A stretch of 64,000 nt of DNA from Batillaria attramentaria. Its lineage: Eukaryota > Mollusca > Gastropoda > Batillariidae. Position 1 is the first letter of the stretch. Each line of letters opens with the position of its first letter. Positions 58,601 through 64,000 of this stretch are shown in pieces. The DNA lies in contig JACVVK020000295.1 of assembly GCA_018292915.2 (NCBI GenBank), forward strand, positions 785,910-849,909. Reading direction: 5' to 3'. The translations under genes and the position numbers were made by a program. Below the pieces are notes generated by a model, which saw only the letters and a list, made by a program, of their open reading frames with translations, made no database searches and had not been told where the DNA came from.

Positions 58601-61600
58601 CGACTGCCAGACCACATTACTGGTGGTGTCTGTCACAAGCGACAGGGCAAGCTGACCGGGTGCGGTCCTAGCAACGTAATAGGAGAACTGCATCACACAC
58701 TTGGCGCTGGAGGAGCTGAATTCTGGGCTGGAGATCAGGTCAGTTTGCCCGTTGGAGGTGGGGTTCTGCATGTCACTCAGGTACAAGAAATATCCGTTTG
58801 TGTCTCCGTCCGCATCCCGTACTGGTGGAGACATGCTATTTATCACGTCGATGGCCCTAGAGCGTGTCCAGTCCTCTGAATCAGGCACCTTTTCAAGCCA
58901 GCCACAGAAGTCGGTGGAGAAAGTGCACAGCCCGATGGTGTGGCAAGGGGTTTCATCACTGCTGTCTAGGCAGTCTGTGGTGAAGTCGCAGCGCTTGTTG
59001 CCTGCGATGCAAACGCCGGTGCCAACACACTGGAACTGGTCGCTGCTTGCACAGGGTGTGAAGGTTACTGCTGGGGTTCCTGACCCGCTTGTCTGGGCGG
59101 TGTTTGCTGTCGTGGGCGGGGGAGTTGGTGAGCCCATGTTACATCCTGGTGTGAAGGAAACGTCATCGATGGCGATGTCGCTCATGTGTCCTACGCCGAT
59201 CACTCCTTCAAAAATGACCATGAATGGATAAATTGAGTCGAAAGTCACCTGTCCTTGCAACCAGCGATCTCCGTGGTCCAGGAAGACAGATTCGTACTTG
59301 ATGACGTTGCCTGCCGTGTCGTTACTGTAAATGTTGATTCCGCCTGCGTGTGATCCGTACATGTGGTACCAGTATCTCATCGTGCATTCACCGGTCGGCG
59401 CTGGGAGAGGGTAACCGAGTCGGGCTATGTCATTTCGCACACGAGGTGGTGATGATTCAATGTACATGTAGTACCCTGTGGCGGAGTCTGTCGTGTGGTC
59501 TCGGGTTGGCCCCGTCCCAGCAGTGGCTGTGGGTCCCTGGTGGCGCGTCCAGTCGAAATTGTCGTTGGGCAGCTGTACGAAGCCGTCAAGCCCTTGCTCA
59601 AAGTCAATCCTCTTGTACTTGTAACACTGGTAGGGGGATTCGTCGGACCCATCACAGCAGTCCGCGTTGAGGTCGCAGACCTGCTCCATGGTGATGCACT
59701 GCCCGTCGCCACACTGGAAGTGAGTGGACGTGTCGCAGGACGGCGGAATGTACGATGGGCGCAGGCCGCAGTTTATGAAAGACCAATCGTCGACGGCAAC
59801 ATAACCGTTCCTGTAGCCCTGCATGTCAAACACCAGCTGAAACTCGGAGGTGCACGGCGGCAATGATACAGTGGCATTGTGCCAGACATCCACATTGGGG
59901 TTGGAGGATGGAATCGTCCACAACTGCTTGTCCTGCTCCCCGGCTCTGAGGAAGAGGGAGAAGTGGCTGATGCCATATCCGTTGTACATGTACCAGAATC
60001 TGAAGGTGCAGGTCGGCCCTCCGGAAGAAAAGATGGGTGACACCAGACGTGAGGTCGCCAGGTGGTACTGAGTTAGTGGCATGGTAACCATGGCGAAATG
60101 TCCACTTGACGTGCCAGGGTAGTGGTCGACGTAAGGTGGGCTAGACCCACTTGGACTCGTCAGATTCCAGCTGGCGGCGTTGCCGATGCGCTGATTGGCC
60201 CAGTAGCACAGATTGCCAGATTCATACTGGCAGAACTGTGGACAGCCGTTCTCGTCAGAGCCATCTCCACAGTCGGATATGAAGTTGCAGATGAGGGAGG
60301 TGGAGCGGCAAGTTCCTCCACACAAGAACTGGTTCGCTGTACACGTACCGCTGCCCGTTGGCAAGGCAACAGGAAGGGCCTGCGCAGCAGCCAGTTTGCA
60401 ACCTGGGGTGAAGGAGATGTCGTCCAGGCCAATGTCTCCGTGGTAGCTTGTACCGGTGACACCTTCGATCACCACACGGAAGCTGCGGGTGGTTATGAGG
60501 TTCACCATACTCTTGCGCCATTCATCGCCTTGCTGACCCCGTAAGGACAGCACCAGACTCTTCAGGCCCGTCTCCGACGTCTCGACGTAGACATTCAGAG
60601 CGTTGACGTCATGGCCGAGCATGTGGGTGTAGAAACGCATGGTGCAGATCCCTTCTCCCGCTGGCTGGAACACAGGACTCTTGATCCTGGCCGTGTCATT
60701 GGGTTTTCTGTTTGAGCTCTCGATGAAGATGTATGTGCCGGTCTCGTTGCCGTAAGTGTGATCTCTATCAGGTCCGGTGCCAACTGTGGTAGTTTCACCC
60801 TGCTGTCGCTGCCAGTCGAACACATCTGTCTCATCCTGAATCCAGTCACACCAATCTGTTTCAAAATTGCAGCTGGTGTATGCCTGGCAGTTCTGCTCAT
60901 CAGAAGCATCCCCGCAGTCGTCAGTCAGGTCGCAGAGCGTGGTCTGGTCCACACAGATGCCGTTGTTGCAGTGGAACTGGTTAGGCGCGCAGCTCGTCTC
61001 GCTCGCTCCCACGGCACAGTTGTTGAAGGTGATGTCGTCAATAGCCATGTCACCCACATGGTCAAGGTTGATGACCTCGAACACAAGCTGATAGCCGGGT
61101 ATGCGGGCTCCCAAGCTTGCCGTTGTCATGTTCCATGTTGAGCCAATGGCTGTGACCATTTGCCAGATTTGAATTCGCTGCGTGCCAGTCGGGCTCGTTC
61201 CAGGAGGCACCAGCAAAAGTCTGAGAAAAACAAAAACAGGAACAAATTCAGCTTTCACAATACAATACAATACAATACAATACAATACAATACAGACATC
61301 TTTATTGTCCAGTAGTAACCAGAAAATTGTCTTTGGCACAAAGCTTGGCCTCAAAGAGATGTATTTACTTTGCCTCTTGCAAATTAATGCTGCTGGTATC
61401 AAGCACAACTAGAAAACACATACATGTACACAATACTAAAATAACATGGCATTTACTGACAAATCCTAGCCTTCTAATTTGGTGACTACTGGCAAAGTGA
61501 AAGGAAGACAAAACAAAAGACGTGGACCGTGGACAGCAATGGGAGCATGTACAGTAATGCAAAGTACAGATATGTCTCCCCAGTGAAAAAATACATGGAT

Positions 61601-63590
61601 TTACCCACCAACATTCCATACAATCCCCCCAGCCCCCTCCCACATACAGACACATACAAATGCAAATGCACACACTCACACGCATAAACACATTAACAGA
61701 CACACTCACACACATACACAGGCATGCACACACACACACTCACCTAATGATGTTGTCAGTCTGTTTGTACAGCCAGAACTGGATTTCACACCTGGGTCCC
61801 ATTTGACCCAGGGCAGGAGACACCATCACTGCTTTTCCATAGGCATCAGACGAGGTGGTCGTAACATACATGTACATGCCGCTGGCGCCCCCAGTGGTGT
61901 GGTCCGTCGCTGGCCCGACGGCCGGTGTGGATGAGGCTTGGTTGTGTTTGCGCCACACATATTCACCGGCGCTCACATCCGTCCAACCGCAGGCCGACTT
62001 GTCAAAGTTACACGCCGCACAAACTGCTTCGTCTGAACCGTCATTGCACTGTGGCTTGAAGTCGCACAGCATGACGTTGTGGATGCATTTGGAGCCGTCC
62101 GAGCACTGCCACTGGTTAGGATCTCCGCAGGGTGAGGGTGTGGTGGCCGTGGGAACTACAGTCCCTGTAGGGAAGACACCTGTGAAGGGTACGCACTTGG
62201 GGTTGAAGATGATGTCATCCACACCGATGTCGCCATAGTATGTGCTGCCGACGGTCGCCTCAATCACAACCTGGAATGGCTTCTCGTCATAAATGGGAAT
62301 GACGGCGCTCACCCAGAAGTTTCCGACCTGCAGCGAGCGACTGAACCGCTTCACCAGGGCTCCGTTGATGGAGTTTTTAGTGTAGACGGCCAGAGTGCCC
62401 ACGCCATTGCCGTACATGTGGTAGAAGAACTTCATGTGGCAGTAAGGGGCTGTGTTTGACGCCTGGAAGATTGGGCCGAGGAGACGAGCCTTGTCACCTT
62501 GGTGCTGGGGGCGCGAGCTCTCAATGTAGACAAAATGTCCGCTGTTTGTGCCGACTGTGTGGTCATAGGTGGGGCCTGTGTTGCCCGATGGCGTACCTCC
62601 AGCCTGGCGAATCCAGTTGAAGTTGTCAGTGGTGTCCTGCGCCCAGTTACACATGTTGCTCTCAAAGTCACACCTCATGTAGTCGTCGCAGTGGAACGAA
62701 GCTTCGTCACTACTCAACTGATCTCCGCAGTCATCGACAAAGTCACAGACGTCATCCATCGGTATGCAAGCCTGACTGCTACAAGAAAATGAGTTGGGCT
62801 GATCGCAACCAGAGCCTGGCTGAGGCGGTGCGCACTTTTCGAACAAAATGTCATCGATGGCAATGTCACCTAAGACGCTGAAGGAGCGAAGTGCTTCGAT
62901 GCTGAGCTTGAAAGGCGAAAGTAATGCGGCCGTCGGCACGACGGCCTGGTACCATCTGTCACCATGGTCTCCCTGCACACTCCAGAGTGGAGTTGAGCGG
63001 TAACCTTCCAGCTTGTACACATACAGGGTGCCAACGCCGCGGCGCGCATGTGGTACCAGAATGTCAGGAGACAGGTAGCGGAGGAGCTCTGCAGCAAGGG
63101 ACTGGTAAAATGAGCTTTGGCGTACTGCGTGCCATTGGACGCGTCCACGTACATGTAGTAACCGTCCGTTGGCGGAGTTGCTGGTGTGGTCTCGGACTGG
63201 GCCGGTGTTGGAGTCAGGCGTGGCACCGTGGAAACGGGTCCACTGGTAGGTCCCTTCGTTGTTGTTCACCCAGTGGCAGGATTCTTGGTTGGTGTCAAAG
63301 TTACAGTTGTATCCGCATGTTTCTTCGTCCTCATTGGTGGCGCACTGACTGATGAAGTCGCACACCTTAGTCCGATCAAGGCAACCTTGCGCGTGGGTGT
63401 CTATCAGCGTGCATGTGAAGAAGCACGAAGAAGGGGGCGGCTGGGACTCGCAGGTTCCTGGCTGCACCATGAGGTCGTCGATGCCTACGTCGCTGGAGCC
63501 TGGCGTTTGGATGATGCGTTCAACGATGATGCGGTAGTTGGACTTGATGTTGTTGATGGTGACACTGGCCTTTTGCCAAGGTCTTGCCGG
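52794..63590 (-). CDS. MALRD1: MALRD1-like MAM/LDLa transmembrane receptor, 5'-partial, ten exons
   Basis: Exons, 5' to 3': 63590-61744, 61220-57880, 57428-57186, 56546-55665, 55354-55285, 54863-54736, 54166-54076, 53792-53690, 53147-53100, 52850-52794. All phases agree and give 2,269 residues plus stop; the start lies beyond the window. Domain order: end of a MAM, then alternating LDLa and MAM units, with ten MAM (first one partial) and eleven LDLa in all. One LDLa pair has no MAM between. Then come one EGF domain, a Ser/Thr/Pro stalk, a membrane helix (DWAIPVGVVLGLLVV...) and a 70-residue tail with NPIY and FDNPNY. LDLa modules keep the six cysteines, and many keep DCGD.SDE. In vertebrates MALRD1 is an enterocyte protein linked to bile-acid/FGF19 signalling; that role cannot be assumed here. 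The tail suggests an endocytic receptor. One MAM has a compensating pair of indels. Confidence 0.93.
53050..53097 (+). repeat. (CA)n microsatellite at a splice donor
   Basis: On the minus strand this is a UG repeat beginning directly in the donor of MALRD1-like exon 9 (GAG|GTAAGTGTGTG). Confidence 0.95.
53100..53147 (-). CDS. MALRD1: MALRD1-like exon 9
   Basis: The acceptor is TTATGTTCTGCAG and the donor GAGAG|GTAAGT, phase 0 on both sides. It has 16 codons, FHMSELEPPSLKDAGE, and is a cytoplasmic acidic segment. It is symmetric, so it may be optional. Confidence 0.78.
53690..53792 (-). CDS. MALRD1: MALRD1-like exon 8: cytoplasmic tail with NPIY
   Basis: The acceptor is CCCCATCAACAG and the donor TCGGAG|GTGAGT. 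It encodes TGINISSPFARRARGAGD, then AGLSNPIYDYGTGESE. A basic cluster is followed by a first NPxY-type motif. Confidence 0.82.
54076..54166 (-). CDS. MALRD1: MALRD1-like exon 7: transmembrane helix
   Basis: The acceptor is TTGGTTGTTACAG; the donor AACAA|GTTGTA is weak, but its phase fits. It encodes DWAIPVGVVLGLLVVTGVVG followed by TLFYLYRKN. This is a single hydrophobic span with a basic stop-transfer end, making it a type I membrane protein. Confidence 0.85.
54736..54863 (-). CDS. MALRD1: MALRD1-like exon 6: end of EGF domain and stalk
   Basis: The acceptor is GGTTCCAG and the donor AACA|GTAAGT. It encodes CIHSYTGFYCE, closing the EGF domain, then a Ser/Thr/Pro-rich stalk (PPSTSSGSTTTPSVTSKPGK) likely to be O-glycosylated. 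Confidence 0.87.
55285..55354 (-). CDS. MALRD1: MALRD1-like exon 5: EGF domain start
   Basis: The acceptor is GACCGTTGCAG and the donor TGCTC|GTAAGT. It encodes CPPSFCQNGGTCKAVPGTGP then KC. The CQNGGTC signature is typical of EGF domains, and the domain is completed by exon 6. Confidence 0.87.
55588..55643 (+). repeat. (CT)n-(CA)n microsatellite near a splice donor
   Basis: On the minus strand a UG then AG repeat begins about 20 nt below the donor of MALRD1-like exon 4. Confidence 0.95.
55665..56546 (-). CDS. MALRD1: MALRD1-like exon 4: LDLa-MAM-LDLa
   Basis: The acceptor is TTTGTACATCAG and the donor TGCT|GTGAGT, phase 1 on both sides. First LDLa: CTASKFHCANKRCIDASKKC to DETDPSC. Then a MAM domain (YDFESSSLGGFKQGVN to ISIDDLTFSPDC), a Pro/Thr-rich linker (about 35 residues) and a last LDLa (CTVNQIQCSDRTSC to CADRSDETPSRC). 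The first LDLa follows directly on the LDLa of exon 3. Confidence 0.92.
57186..57428 (-). CDS. MALRD1: MALRD1-like exon 3: MAM end and LDLa
   Basis: The acceptor is GACATTCTCAG and the donor AACTGCG|GTAGGT, phase 1 on both sides. It encodes GSMYGIAIDDISYTPGC, ending the MAM begun in exon 2, then a short linker and an LDLa (CTSAQFQCPGETKC to DCTSVGDEANC) whose calcium site is imperfect. Confidence 0.9.
57880..61220 (-). CDS. MALRD1: MALRD1-like exon 2: giant 3.3-kb exon, MAM/LDLa array
   Basis: The acceptor is TTTTTCTCAG (phase 2) and the donor TTTGAAG|GTTTGT (phase 1). The 1,113 codons are fully open. In order: end of a MAM; LDLa (CAPNQFHCNNGIC); MAM; LDLa (CTANQFLCGGTC); MAM; LDLa (CDTSTHFQCGDGQC); MAM; LDLa (CASSDQFQC); MAM; LDLa (CAGRFHCNNNAC); and most of a further MAM. 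MAM hallmarks are present in each (GYYMYIESS-like, FWY.M.G, DIAIDD.SF.P.C). The frame extends upstream into the intron but the phase fixes the acceptor. Confidence 0.95.
61254..61294 (+). repeat. (ACAAT)n microsatellite
   Basis: Eight ACAAT units within the intron between MALRD1-like exons 1 and 2. It explains the apparent LYCIVLYCIV frame extension. Confidence 0.92.
61744..63590 (-). CDS. MALRD1: MALRD1-like exon 1 in the window: MAM/LDLa array with compensating frameshifts
   Basis: The acceptor is TGGTGTTGCAG (phase 0) and the donor ATTAG|GTGAGT (phase 2). The 1,847 nt encode the end of a MAM, LDLa, MAM, LDLa (CDQPNSFSCSSQAC), MAM, LDLa (CGDPNQWQCSDGSKC) and most of a MAM. In the first full MAM the long frame gives 41 unrelated residues (RLLHVRGRVQWHAVRQ...) between 63166 and 63045. 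The +1 frame gives the expected GYYMYVDASNGTQYAKAHF and TFWYHM there. One extra and one missing base, about 120 nt apart, explain this. An LDLa here (CDFISQCATNEDEETC) has a degenerate calcium site. Confidence 0.9.
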
Positions 63591-63654
63591 CTGCAACACC
63601 ACAACGGTTCCACAGTTTTGTAAATCATGATATGTACTAGCAGGGCTTCACACC

Positions 63655-63770
63655 CTACTAGTACAAACGTGTATGGGACATTTGTTTTGAATACTGTCCA
63701 CTGTAACGCATACATGATAGGTCATAATTACGTCCACCTTGGTAAGAAAGTAACTGGACAATTTAAAAAC
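63655..63770 (+). repeat. Dispersed repeat fragment, second copy
   Basis: Shares gtccaccttggtaagaaagt and flanking blocks with 5930-6035 in the same orientation. Confidence 0.55.
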
Positions 63771-63916
63771 AAATCAGTCCACGAGTGATGATGCTTTAGA
63801 AGAAATAAACATTTCAAGATCTGACTGAAACTGGAAACTATACCTTGCATTCACACGCACCTACTTCTCTATTTTCTAACTCTCCACTCAAGAACATGGT
63901 GGTGGTGGTGTGTGTG

Positions 63917-63917
63917 T

Positions 63918-64000
<83 letters not shown>
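63917..64000 (+). repeat. Poly-G run of more than 80 nt at the window edge
   Basis: An uninterrupted G tract from about 63917 to 64000, possibly longer. Such a length is unusual for real DNA and typical of base-calling or assembly artefact. Confidence 0.9.

Larger units (their letters stand above)
63591..64000 (-). other. MALRD1-like intron, ending in a poly-G run
   Basis: Intronic on the minus strand upstream of the first exon seen. Contains the dispersed repeat at 63655-63770 and ends in GT repeats followed by G from about 63917 to the window end. No exon is visible, so the remaining 5' exons lie beyond 64000. Confidence 0.7.

Noticed and set aside
57902..58879. 325-codon plus-strand frame
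   Set aside because: Antisense shadow of the MALRD1-like exon; no homology-like content.
1..64000. CRISPR array, operon or other prokaryotic system
   Set aside because: The window is clearly eukaryotic; the tandem arrays lack spacer structure and no cas-like or bacterial genes are present.

Overview
This is eukaryotic (animal) genomic DNA. Genes are split by many introns with GT-AG borders, the products are animal-specific (a Rab11-FIP endosomal adaptor and a MAM/LDLa mosaic receptor), and the non-coding DNA is full of tRNA-derived SINEs, CA/GT and GA microsatellites and minisatellites. The repeat style and protein sequences suggest a lophotrochozoan, most probably a mollusc. That is inference; no species can be named from the sequence alone.

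Three protein-coding genes can be assembled exon by exon with consistent splice phases. (1) Minus strand, 24512 down to 3249: a class I Rab11 family-interacting protein in 11 coding exons. It has an N-terminal C2 domain, a long disordered middle and a C-terminal Rab11-binding helix. A probable non-coding first exon and promoter lie near 25.58-25.78 kb, next to a very long CT/CA microsatellite. (2) Plus strand, 40802 to 50029: a small predicted secreted protein of about 228 residues in six exons, which I do not recognise. (3) Minus strand, 63590 down to 52794: the 3' part of a very large transmembrane receptor of the MALRD1 type. The window holds 2,269 residues of alternating MAM and LDL-receptor class A domains, one EGF domain, a Ser/Thr/Pro stalk, a membrane helix and a cytoplasmic tail with two NPxY motifs. 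Its 5' end lies beyond position 64000. Genes 2 and 3 converge, and their 3' ends lie within about 2.8 kb.

Layout: 1-3248 is 3' UTR and flank of gene 1, including a decayed minisatellite that runs into its last codons. 3249-24512 is gene 1 with repeat-rich introns. 25.6-40.8 kb is the interval between genes 1 and 2. It holds a 140-bp satellite split by a SINE, a TA-flanked MITE, several minisatellite arrays and many SINEs. 40.8-50.0 kb is gene 2, with a 34-bp minisatellite in its fourth intron. 50.0-52.8 kb is the convergent 3' region. 52.8-63.6 kb is gene 3. 63.6-64.0 kb is intron ending in a run of more than 80 G.

Apparent single-base indels occur in all three genes: gene 1 exon 5, gene 2 exon 4, and a compensating pair in a MAM domain of gene 3. 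The long surrounding frames are otherwise intact, so residual assembly or base-calling errors are more likely than pseudogenes. The proteins are not known to act in one pathway. A MAM/LDLa receptor with NPxY motifs and a Rab11 adaptor both suggest endocytosis and recycling, but their proximity alone is not evidence of cooperation.
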